64,000 bases of DNA, taken from positions 1 to 64,000 of the forward strand of contig NZ_JPWA01000026.1 of NCBI RefSeq assembly GCF_003326475.1, given 5' to 3'. Source of the stretch: Thalassospira xianhensis MCCC 1A02616 (GTDB taxonomy: Bacteria; Pseudomonadota; Alphaproteobacteria; Rhodospirillales; Thalassospiraceae). Of the stretch, positions 55,388-62,984 are shown piece by piece. A program made the position numbers and the translations under genes. Position 1 is the first letter of the stretch. Every line of letters starts with the position of its first letter. Below the pieces are notes generated by a model. That model worked only from the letters and a program-made list of their open reading frames with translations. It ran no database searches and was not told where the DNA came from.

Positions 55388-55421
55388 GCAGGATACCGAT
55401 GGTCGCGGTATCCTGCATTTT
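55388..55421 (+). terminator. Hairpin between doeA and doeB
   Basis: GCAGGATACC (55388-55397) pairs perfectly with GGTATCCTGC (55407-55416) around nine bases, followed by ATTTTG. It stands 15 bases before the doeB start. The short T-run suggests partial termination or an mRNA-stabilising stem rather than an operon end. Confidence 0.5.
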
Positions 55422-55435
55422 GCAAGGAAACGACC

Positions 55436-56440
55436 ATGACAAAGAAATCGCCGATTACACCGACAATCCCGTTTGATCAGGACGGCATCCATCATGGCTT
55501 TTTGAAACTGCCCTATTCGCGTGATGATTCCGCGTGGGGGGCCGTGATGATCCCGATTACCGTCATTCGCAACGGCGATGGCCCGACCGCCCTTCTGACC
55601 GGCGGCAATCACGGTGACGAGTACGAAGGACTGGTATCGCTGTTCAAACTTGCGGGGAAACTGTCGCCTGCTGAAATCACCGGGCGGGTCATCATTTTAC
55701 CGGCGATGAATTTCCCGGCATTCCTCAATGCGTCGCGGACTTCCCCGATTGACAAGGGCAACCTTAACCGCAGCTTCCCCGGCAAGGCCGACGGCACGGT
55801 GACTCAGAAAATCGCCGATTACGTCCTGCGTCATCTGGTACCAGAGGCCGACATCGTCCTTGATCTGCATTCCGGCGGCAAAACGCTGGACTTCATTCCG
55901 TTTGCCGCCGTCCACGTCCTTGACGACAAGGAACAGGAAGCCCGTTGCGTTGCGGCGATGAAAGCCTTTGCCGCCCCCTATTCGATGATGATGCTGGAAC
56001 TTGATTCGGTCGGCATGTTTGACACGGTTGTTGAAGAAGCCGGCAAAACCTTTGTCACCACCGAACTGGGCGGCGGGGGCTCAACCACGGCCGAACGGGT
56101 GGCGATTGCCGATCGCGGGGTGCGCAACCTTCTGATCCATGCCGGTATTCTGACCGGTGAACCGGACGTCCCCGACGATAGCGGCATCATGCTGGATATG
56201 CCGGACGGCAACTGTTTCGTTGCGTCGGTTTCAAGCGGCCTGTTTGAACCCTGTGTCGATCTGGGCGACACGGTTCTGCGCGGCGACCTGATTGCACGCG
56301 TTTACGATTCCAACCGTACCGGCAGCGTCCCCACCGAATACAAGGCAACCCGCGACGGCATTATCGCATGCCGTCATTTCCCTGGCCTGATCAAAACCGG
56401 TGACTGTCTTGCCGTCATTGCCGAGGTGGTCGGGAAATGA
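55436..56440 (+). CDS. doeB: DoeB, N-alpha-acetyl-L-2,4-diaminobutyrate deacetylase
   Basis: This 334-residue succinylglutamate desuccinylase/aspartoacylase-type zinc hydrolase has the metal motif LTGGNHGDEYEGL (His, Glu), the later ligand in IVLDLHSGGKTLDF and an FVTTELGGGGSTT catalytic segment. It removes acetate from ADABA to give L-2,4-diaminobutyrate for DoeD. AAGGAA precedes the ATG at 55436. Its stop overlaps the doeX start (ATGA). Confidence 0.92.
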   Translation: MTKKSPITPTIPFDQDGIHHGFLKLPYSRDDSAWGAVMIPITVIRNGDGPTALLTGGNHGDEYEGLVSLFKLAGKLSPAEITGRVIILPAMNFPAFLNASRTSPIDKGNLNRSFPGKADGTVTQKIADYVLRHLVPEADIVLDLHSGGKTLDFIPFAAVHVLDDKEQEARCVAAMKAFAAPYSMMMLELDSVGMFDTVVEEAGKTFVTTELGGGGSTTAERVAIADRGVRNLLIHAGILTGEPDVPDDSGIMLDMPDGNCFVASVSSGLFEPCVDLGDTVLRGDLIARVYDSNRTGSVPTEYKATRDGIIACRHFPGLIKTGDCLAVIAEVVGK

Positions 56441-56928
56441 TCAGGCTGGATGATCAGGATCTGAAAATCCTGCTCACGCTGCAACGCGAGGGGCGCATCA
56501 CCAAGGTCAAACTGGCCGAGGCGGTGAACCTCTCGCCAAGCCCGTGCTGGGAACGGCTCAAACGCCTCGAGGACCTTGGCGTGATTTCGGGCTATCACGC
56601 CCATATCAATCTTGAAATGCTGGTCAAACCAACCCTTGTGATGACCGAGGTAACGCTTCGCCATCATCAGCACGAGGATTTCACGATTTTCGAAAAGGCA
56701 GTTCAGGACATTCCCGAAATCGTCGAATGCTACGCCCTTGGCGGCGGGGTCGATTATATGCTCAAGATACTCTGTCGTGATGTCGATGCCTATCAACGTC
56801 TGATCGACGGACTTTTGATCGCAGGCATCGGTATTGACCGATATTTTACCTATATCGTGACAAAAAAGGTCAAAACCACACCGGTCCCGCCAATCGAGGC
56901 CCTTTTGGATCCTTCAATCCGGAAATAA
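56437..56928 (+). CDS. doeX: DoeX, Lrp/AsnC-family regulator
   Basis: The 163-residue protein has an AsnC winged helix (DDQDLKILLTLQREGRITKVKLAEAVNLSPSPCWERLKRLEDLGVI) and an RAM effector domain (VQDIPEIVECYALGGGVDYMLKILCRD). In Halomonas elongata DoeX binds near the doe genes. Here it is translationally coupled to doeB and could be a second, local regulator, for example of the separate doeCD unit; that is inference. Confidence 0.9.
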   Translation: MIRLDDQDLKILLTLQREGRITKVKLAEAVNLSPSPCWERLKRLEDLGVISGYHAHINLEMLVKPTLVMTEVTLRHHQHEDFTIFEKAVQDIPEIVECYALGGGVDYMLKILCRDVDAYQRLIDGLLIAGIGIDRYFTYIVTKKVKTTPVPPIEALLDPSIRK

Positions 56929-56974
56929 AGGCCGGCTGGCAGTGCCGGGAAAGGCAAAACGGGGGTCATCGGCA

Positions 56975-57412
56975 ATGAAGGATGTGATGGAAAGCTGGCA
57001 ATTATGGGCTGCCCTTGCCGCCTGCTTTGCCGCGCTGACCGCGATTTTTGCCAAGGTCGGGATTGAAAACATCAATTCCGACTTCGCCACCTTTATCCGC
57101 ACCACAATCATTTTCATCATGGTCTTTGCCATCCTGATGATTGGCGGTCACTGGCAAAACCCGGCAACCGTATCGGCCAAAACATGGTGGTTCCTGATCC
57201 TGTCCGGGCTTGCGACCGGGGCATCGTGGTTATGCTACTTCCGCGCACTCAAGATTGGCGAGGCCGCAAAGGTCGCCCCGATTGACAAGCTCAGCGTCGT
57301 ACTGGTTGCGATCTTCGGCGCAGCATTTCTTGGTGAAAAACTGTCCCCCGCAAGCTGGCTTGGCGTCGTGATGATCGGTACCGGTGCCGCGCTTATTGCC
57401 TGGAAAGGCTAA
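56975..57412 (+). CDS. Half-size EamA-family membrane protein
   Basis: The 145-residue product has five hydrophobic segments and the EamA signature near its end (RALKIGEAAKVAPIDKLSVVLVAIFGAAFLGEKLSPASWLGVVMIGTGAAL). It corresponds to one repeat of the ten-helix DMT transporters, so it probably works as a dimer. ATGs at 56975 and 56987 are both plausible (GGGGG and AAGGA sites). It follows doeX by 46 bases and may export a pathway product or be unrelated. Confidence 0.78.
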   Translation: MKDVMESWQLWAALAACFAALTAIFAKVGIENINSDFATFIRTTIIFIMVFAILMIGGHWQNPATVSAKTWWFLILSGLATGASWLCYFRALKIGEAAKVAPIDKLSVVLVAIFGAAFLGEKLSPASWLGVVMIGTGAALIAWKG

Positions 57413-57485
57413 ATTTAAACGCTTCCCAACCTGCCAAAGTTGTGGCGAAATCGGTTTTATCATTTGGCCTATGGGGGAATGGGTG

Positions 57486-58931
57486 ATGAAACCGGGCGTT
57501 ACCATGATCAGGACCGTGACGATTGGCATTCTGGGCATAAGCCTTTCTGCCTGCCAGACAGTCAATACAGCCCCCGCCCCCTCGCCCGCACCATCGCAAA
57601 CATCCCTTGCCCCGGCCAGTGTTTCCGATCCCGGCAGCATCGCCTTTCGGATCAACCCATCGGGTAACGGCGCTTACTACGGCTGGCAGATGCAGGTCGT
57701 AAAGGCCTCCCGCAACAAGGGGTTCAAACCCTTCACCACCGAACAGCTTTCCGCCGGACAGATGAAGGAATACACCCTGTGGCCCGACAGCTATCTGGTC
57801 AGGGTCTCTCGACTGGGCGAACTGAAATCGGAAAGCTGGGTCGATGTGCTCCCCGGCGAGGTCACGGTGGTCTATGCCGATTACGGCCTGTTTTCCGAAG
57901 ACGTCAAAATAAGCCACGAACCCGATCCCGCCCGGATTGATCCCAATATCGACACCACGGTATGGCGCATACCAATCACCACCACCTATGGCCCCGAAGT
58001 CATGTTTGCCCATGACGGCTACCGGGCGGAATATACCGGCCCGCAAAATAACGGCAATCCGGTCGGCACCGGCACGGTCGAAATCACCCGCAACGAACAG
58101 CCCTTTGCCGAAATCGACAATGCCGACATTACCGGCGACAAAATCACCGGCGACATCGAATATGCCGATGGCCGCGAAGTGGACGGCGAATATCTAAGCG
58201 ACAGCCGCCAGATCGAACCGGGCAGCACGACCAAATGGCCCGATGGCACAAACTTTACCGGTACCTATCGCGTGTTTGATCCGCTTGAAGGTGAATTGCG
58301 CATGGCAGATGGCAATGTCTGGCAGGGGCCGGTGCGTGAACGCAAGCCCGCCGGTCAGGGTCGCCTGACCTGGTGGGAAGGCGGCTGGATGGAATTGCCC
58401 GAAGGATCGGCATTCCCAAGCCAGACCGGCCAATTCGTCTGTGGCGATGAAACGGTCGCGGCCGGTGATTGCTATTATTATGGCGGCAAAAAGCTTTCGG
58501 GGCCGGATGAACTGGCCACCCTGATGGAACGTGATCGCCAGCTTGCCGCAAAAGCCGCTGCCGAAGAAGCCGCCCGGAAAGCCGCATCCGAAACCACCCA
58601 ACCGCAGGCCACGGCCCAAAGCGGTTGCCGCAATGCCAGTGGCACATTCCGCGACAATACCGGTAATTCCACCCTTAAACTCGACTCCCCCGGTCAGGGG
58701 AACGGTAATTTCGTCAGTTACACCTACGGCAGCGCGCAAAAATTCCGGTTCGAAATCGGCTTCACCTATGTCACCACGCCCGACAGCATTTCGGTCACCT
58801 ATGGCAACGGGACCTATAGCGATGCGGCAACCGGACAGGTTCTGCAACGCATGAGTGCACCATCAGGCACTGTTTCGTGCCGGTTTGACGGTAATCTTCT
58901 GGTTATGGACGGGGTCGAATACCGGCAGTAA
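57486..58931 (+). CDS. Lipoprotein with MORN-like repeats
   Basis: The 481-residue protein has a lipoprotein signal ending in LSAC (lipobox, Cys23). A Pro/Ala-rich linker and a beta-rich domain with a DUF2846-like look (GYYGWQMQVVKASRNKG, YTLWPDSYLVRVS) follow. MORN-like repeats then appear (TGDKITGDIEYADGREVDGEYL, WPDGTNFTGTYRVFDPLEGELRMADGNVWQGP, GQGRLTW), then an Ala/Glu helix and a C-terminal beta domain with two Cys. MORN repeats often contact membranes or peptidoglycan. Starts at 57486 and 57504 are both possible. Confidence 0.7.
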   Translation: MKPGVTMIRTVTIGILGISLSACQTVNTAPAPSPAPSQTSLAPASVSDPGSIAFRINPSGNGAYYGWQMQVVKASRNKGFKPFTTEQLSAGQMKEYTLWPDSYLVRVSRLGELKSESWVDVLPGEVTVVYADYGLFSEDVKISHEPDPARIDPNIDTTVWRIPITTTYGPEVMFAHDGYRAEYTGPQNNGNPVGTGTVEITRNEQPFAEIDNADITGDKITGDIEYADGREVDGEYLSDSRQIEPGSTTKWPDGTNFTGTYRVFDPLEGELRMADGNVWQGPVRERKPAGQGRLTWWEGGWMELPEGSAFPSQTGQFVCGDETVAAGDCYYYGGKKLSGPDELATLMERDRQLAAKAAAEEAARKAASETTQPQATAQSGCRNASGTFRDNTGNSTLKLDSPGQGNGNFVSYTYGSAQKFRFEIGFTYVTTPDSISVTYGNGTYSDAATGQVLQRMSAPSGTVSCRFDGNLLVMDGVEYRQ

Positions 58932-59092
58932 CCAAACGAACAAACCGTCCGAAAACATCCCTACTTACAATTAAACTCTTGGGCGAAACAAAGGCGAAAA
59001 GCGGCTAAACCGCCGTAATCCCCTTGATATTGGCCGTAAATTTGCCCATCGCCGCACGTAACATTTTTGTCAGATGACAAGGAGATTGTTGC

Positions 59093-60490
59093 GTGCCTGC
59101 ACCTGAAAAAACCAGTGAATCTGCGGAAAACAACCGCGGCGACAAAATATTTTTTGCTGCTTTCATGACCGGCATCGCCGCGATCAGCTTCGGCATTGGC
59201 GCGTTTGTCGTACTGGCCGAAGTCCCGCCCTACCAGTCGATGAAAAATGCCTGGCGTGCGGGCACCGCATTGTGGGAACAACGCACCAAATACAGCAGTG
59301 TCGAACGTCTTGATTTCTGGGCACCGGCACGCACCGAAGAAACCGGTGTGACGATCAATAAAACGGACAAGACCCAGAAAGGTCTGACGCTGTATTCATC
59401 CGGTGACGGGCCGCATGCGGTGCTGATCGATATGGATGGCAACATCGTCCATGAATGGCGCATGCCGTTCAGCGAAATCCACGATGAAACATCGCCGATC
59501 CCCAACCCGCAAAAAGACGATTTCATGCATTGGCACACCGCCAAGATGGCACCCGATGGGGATCTGATCGTGCAATATACCGCGGCGGGCGACACGCCAT
59601 ATGGCTATGGTATGGCCAAGATCGACCGTAATTCCAAACCGGTCTGGAAATATCTGGGAACCGCACATCACGATTTTTCGATTGCGTCCGATGGCCGGAT
59701 TTATGCCCTGACCCAGGAATTCCGCTTTAACACATATGACAACCGCAAACAGCTCACCCCGCCGCGGCTTGATGATTTCGCGGTAATCCTCTCGCCCGAA
59801 GGCAAGGAAATCAAACGTGTCTCGATCCTCGATGCGCTGATCAATTCCAGTTACGCCAACATGGTCGATTTCGCGCCCTATTTCTCGAACGAGGACGTGT
59901 TGCACACCAACACGATCCAGCTGATCACCGAAGAAACGGCGCAAAACTTTGAACAGGGCAAGGCGGGCGATGTTGTTCTGTCCTTCCGTGATCTTGGCAT
60001 CATTGCCGTGCTCGATATGGATGCGGAAAAAGTCGTCTGGGCCACACGCGGCCCGTGGCTGGGTCAGCATGACCCGGATGTCCTGCCCAATGGCGATATC
60101 CTGCTGTTTGACAATCAGGGACAGCTTGCCGATCCGGAAGCCGGGCAATCACGCATCCTGCAAATCGATCCCGCAACCAACGGCATCACCTGGGAATACA
60201 AGGGCACGACCGAACACAGGTTTGACAGCAACATCCGTGCTGATCAGCAACGCCTTCCCAATGGCAATACCCTGATTACCGAATCAAGCGGCGGACGCCT
60301 TTTTGAAGTCACCCCGGAAGGCGAGATCGTCTGGGAATACCACAACCCGATCCGCCGTGATGATCCCGATAACCCCGGCCAAAAACTGATCCCCGTCGTA
60401 TCGCAGGCCGAGCGCATCAGCGATGAACGCGCAGCCCTTTACAGCGATACCAACTTCACCCCGACCTCCCCTGATGGAGAAAAGCAATGA
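59093..60490 (+). CDS. Arylsulfotransferase-fold (ASST-like) membrane-anchored protein
   Basis: This protein of 465 residues has one N-terminal membrane anchor (FMTGIAAISFGIGAFVVLAEV). A six-bladed beta-propeller of the arylsulfotransferase type follows, with blade motifs AVLIDMDGNIVHEWRMP, HWHTAKMAPDGDLIVQY, HHDFSIASDGRIYALTQE, HDPDVLPNGDILLFDNQG and QQRLPNGNTLITESSGGRLFEV. The His-containing motifs match propeller ASST positions that bind or transfer sulfate, but related proteins may be non-catalytic. The start is GTG with AAGGAG eight bases upstream. It overlaps the next gene by ATGA. Confidence 0.85.
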   Translation: MPAPEKTSESAENNRGDKIFFAAFMTGIAAISFGIGAFVVLAEVPPYQSMKNAWRAGTALWEQRTKYSSVERLDFWAPARTEETGVTINKTDKTQKGLTLYSSGDGPHAVLIDMDGNIVHEWRMPFSEIHDETSPIPNPQKDDFMHWHTAKMAPDGDLIVQYTAAGDTPYGYGMAKIDRNSKPVWKYLGTAHHDFSIASDGRIYALTQEFRFNTYDNRKQLTPPRLDDFAVILSPEGKEIKRVSILDALINSSYANMVDFAPYFSNEDVLHTNTIQLITEETAQNFEQGKAGDVVLSFRDLGIIAVLDMDAEKVVWATRGPWLGQHDPDVLPNGDILLFDNQGQLADPEAGQSRILQIDPATNGITWEYKGTTEHRFDSNIRADQQRLPNGNTLITESSGGRLFEVTPEGEIVWEYHNPIRRDDPDNPGQKLIPVVSQAERISDERAALYSDTNFTPTSPDGEKQ

Positions 60491-60786
60491 AACAGAACAT
60501 GAAACTGCTTTCGATTGGAACCGCGACCATTGCCGCCGCAACACTTCTGACGGCCCTGCCTGCACAGGCATATGTCGGACCGGGTGCTGGTCTTAGCCTT
60601 CTGTCTGCTTTGTGGGCTGTTCTGGCCGCCGTATTTGTCGCGGTTGGCTTTGTCCTGCTGTGGCCGATCCGCAAAATGATGCGCAACCGCAAACGTGCGC
60701 AGCAGAACGGCTCTGGCACCACCTCGCATTCAACGCATTCGGCGCATTCGGCGCATTCGGCGCATTCGCACCAGCCGAAAGCCTGA
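60487..60786 (+). CDS. Small exported or membrane protein with YVGPGAG motif and His-rich repeats
   Basis: The 99-residue product has a signal-like N-terminus (MKLLSIGTATIAAATLLTALPAQA), then YVGPGAGLSLLSALWAVLAAVFVAVGFVLLWPIRKMM, which gives one transmembrane helix. Its tail contains HS-AHS-AHS-AHS-H repeats from a 9-base DNA repeat (about 60727-60770). The YVGPGAG motif follows the predicted signal cleavage site and is typical of small proteins beside propeller or sulfotransferase genes, as I recall. The start overlaps the ASST-like stop, so translation is coupled. No function is assigned. Confidence 0.75.
   Translation: MKQNMKLLSIGTATIAAATLLTALPAQAYVGPGAGLSLLSALWAVLAAVFVAVGFVLLWPIRKMMRNRKRAQQNGSGTTSHSTHSAHSAHSAHSHQPKA
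60727..60770 (+). repeat. Nine-base tandem repeat coding for AHS
   Basis: GCATTCGGC is repeated about four times in frame, giving the His-Ser-Ala tail of the small YVGPGAG protein. It is a short coding microrepeat that could vary in copy number between strains. Confidence 0.85.
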
Positions 60787-60816
60787 ACGGTCAACGACCA
60801 ACAGGAACGATGACGC

Positions 60817-61560
60817 ATGGGAATACTCGATTGGCCCGCCCCCGCCTTTAGCACCCTTGATGCCCTGATGGCAGATGCCCTCGGACCGTTTGGACGCGTC
60901 CTGATCTGGGCGCTGGTCTGTGCGGTGATTTCGATGCTCCTTTATAAGGTGCTGTCGCCGCAAACACGCATCAAGGCGATCAAGGAACGGCTGAAAGAAG
61001 CCCGCAAGGCCATGGCCGAAGACGATGGCGAGGATTTCGGCGAAGGCATGAAGCTGGCCAAGGCACAGCTTGCCCAGTCGCTGAAACTTGTCGGTTTCGT
61101 CATCGGCCCGGCGGTTGTCGCATCCCTGCCTGCCCTTGCGATGATCGTCTGGCTGGACGGGCAGTACGGCTATAGCTGCCCGGTACCGGGGCAGCAGGTT
61201 TCTATCAGCGCCCAGCCCGAAAATGTCGCCATCGAACAGGTCGGCATCAATCCGGCAGGATTGGAAGACGGCGCCTGCCCGGTTGTTCAGGTGCCCGGTG
61301 CCAGTGACGGTGAAACCTATCTGGTGGCACCGGCCGCCGCCATTCCCGTGATCCATCAAAAACAGTGGTGGAACCTGATTATCGGCAACCCGGCGGGCTA
61401 TCTGCCCGACGACAGCCCGGTAACACAGCTTCGTTTCGAATTGCCAACCCAACAAATCATCAGCGCCGGCCCGGATTGGGCACGTGGCTGGGAACTGACT
61501 TTCTTCCTTGCCCTCGTATTGGGGTCGCTGGCGATCAAAAAAGGATTTCGCATCGAATGA
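60817..61560 (+). CDS. EMC3/TMCO1-like (Oxa1-superfamily-like) membrane protein
   Basis: The 247-residue product has a transmembrane segment (RVLIWALVCAVISMLLYKVL) and a cytoplasmic coiled coil (PQTRIKAIKERLKEARKAM...GMKLAKAQLAQSLKLVG). A second membrane segment (FVIGPAVVASLPALAMIVWLDG), a periplasmic domain with two Cys and a final helix (LTFFLALVLGSLAIKKG) follow. The TM-coiled coil-TM core resembles DUF106/EMC3 proteins, membrane insertases of the Oxa1/YidC type known mainly from archaea and eukaryotes. The assignment is by pattern only. Its stop overlaps the sulfotransferase start (ATGA). Confidence 0.65.
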   Translation: MGILDWPAPAFSTLDALMADALGPFGRVLIWALVCAVISMLLYKVLSPQTRIKAIKERLKEARKAMAEDDGEDFGEGMKLAKAQLAQSLKLVGFVIGPAVVASLPALAMIVWLDGQYGYSCPVPGQQVSISAQPENVAIEQVGINPAGLEDGACPVVQVPGASDGETYLVAPAAAIPVIHQKQWWNLIIGNPAGYLPDDSPVTQLRFELPTQQIISAGPDWARGWELTFFLALVLGSLAIKKGFRIE

Positions 61561-62744
61561 CTGGCCAAACGACATCCGAAAAACCCACCGCGTCCGCGTC
61601 TAATGGCACCGCCTTCCATGTATCGGGCTGGGATAACTGGCTAAGCGGTCTGATTGCTCGCCACCCGATGCAATGGATCAGACTTGGCAATTTCGAAACG
61701 AAAATTGCCGGTGATGCGATTGAAGATGTCAAAATCGAAAAGCCGGTCTTTGTCGCAGGGCTCGCCCGCTCGGGCAGCACGATCCTTCTTGAAACGCTTG
61801 CCCGCCACTCGGATGCCGCAACCCATCGTTACCGCGACTATCCGCCGGTTTTCACGCCCTATCTGTGGAACAAGTTTGTCGACCTTGCCCCCAAGGGCAA
61901 GGAAGTCGCGGTTGAACGCACCCATGCGGATGGCATCAACATCACGCCTGAAAGCCCCGAAGCGTTCGAGGAAATGATCTGGATGGCGTTTTTCCGTCAT
62001 CTGCATGACGTCAATGAAAGCAACGTCCTTGATGGTCAGATCAGCAATCCGGCATTCGAGAAATTCTATCGCGACCACATCCGCAAGCTGATCCATATCC
62101 GCGGCGGCAAACGCTATATCTCCAAGGCCAACTATCTGGTCCCCCGGATGGAATATCTGCTGTCGATTTTCCCCGATGCACGGTTCGTTCTGCCGGTTCG
62201 CGATCCGCTGTGGCATATCGCATCCCTTGCCAAGCAGCACGACCTGTTCTGCAAGGGTGAGCAGGATAACCCGCGCGCAATTGCCCATATGCAGCGTGTC
62301 GGCCATTACGAATTCGGCCTTGATCGTCGTCCGATCAATACTGGCGATCTGCACGCTACCCGACAGATCATGAAACACTGGAAAGATGGCGACGAAGTCG
62401 CCGGTTGGGCCCATTACTGGAGCGACCTGCACCATTACATCGCTGATCGCATGACCGTGAACAAGGCCCTTGGCGATGCGACGCTGGTGGTCCGGTACGA
62501 GGATTTCGTCGCAGACCCGGCAAATCAGTTACGCCGTCTGTTTGATCATGTTGATCTGCCCGATGCCGAACCGATCATCAATGAAGTCGCCCCGACCATT
62601 CACGCGCCGACCTATTACCGCCCGAAATTCAGCGACGATGAAATTGATCTGATCCGCGATGTAACCGCGATTGCCGCGGCCCGCTTCGGCTATGACGGCA
62701 AACAGCAGGACGGTGCGCTTATTGCAAAAACAAAACGCGCCTAG
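61557..62744 (+). CDS. PAPS-dependent sulfotransferase family protein
   Basis: This protein of 395 residues has the 5'-phosphosulfate loop FVAGLARSGSTILLETLARH near residue 63 and the 3'-phosphate-binding strand FPDARFVLPVRDPLWHIAS near residue 205. Later come YWSDLHHYIADR and VVRYEDFVADPANQLRRLFDHV, typical of the family C-terminus. It would transfer sulfate from PAPS to an unknown acceptor, possibly a lipid or glycan handled by the coupled membrane proteins. The start overlaps the previous stop, with AAGGA upstream. Confidence 0.88.
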   Translation: MTGQTTSEKPTASASNGTAFHVSGWDNWLSGLIARHPMQWIRLGNFETKIAGDAIEDVKIEKPVFVAGLARSGSTILLETLARHSDAATHRYRDYPPVFTPYLWNKFVDLAPKGKEVAVERTHADGINITPESPEAFEEMIWMAFFRHLHDVNESNVLDGQISNPAFEKFYRDHIRKLIHIRGGKRYISKANYLVPRMEYLLSIFPDARFVLPVRDPLWHIASLAKQHDLFCKGEQDNPRAIAHMQRVGHYEFGLDRRPINTGDLHATRQIMKHWKDGDEVAGWAHYWSDLHHYIADRMTVNKALGDATLVVRYEDFVADPANQLRRLFDHVDLPDAEPIINEVAPTIHAPTYYRPKFSDDEIDLIRDVTAIAAARFGYDGKQQDGALIAKTKRA

Positions 62745-62767
62745 GGATTTTTAAATCCCCGGCGCGT
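62735..62767 (+). terminator. Hairpin at the end of the sulfotransferase unit
   Basis: ACGCGCC and GGGATTT (62735-62750) pair with AAATCCC and GGCGCGT (62753-62767) across a small bulge. The stem overlaps the stop codon. There is no long T-run, so termination efficiency is uncertain. Confidence 0.5.
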
Positions 62768-62798
62768 CCTGAATTAATTGGCATTTGGCAAAAAGCGA

Positions 62799-62984
62799 TC
62801 AGTGATGGTCGCTTTTTCGCCCTGTGGCCATATGCCAGAAATCCCACGCACACAGTGCTAACGTGATCCCGACCATAATGCCAAGATCCCAGCGCGTGAC
62901 ATAGCCAAACAAAATGCCAAGAAAGCCGCCAAAGACGATAAAGGCCAAAATCGCCATTGCCTGATCAAGACGTGACGGTATCAT
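62799..62984 (-). CDS. Small two-helix membrane protein coupled to the amidase
   Basis: The 61-residue product has two hydrophobic helices (MAILAFIVFGGFLGILFGYV and LGIMVGITLALCAWDFW) and a short basic/His tail. Its ATG overlaps the amidase TGA by the ATGA arrangement, which supports a real, co-translated gene. No family is recognised. Confidence 0.65.
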   Translation of the reverse strand: MIPSRLDQAMAILAFIVFGGFLGILFGYVTRWDLGIMVGITLALCAWDFWHMATGRKSDHH

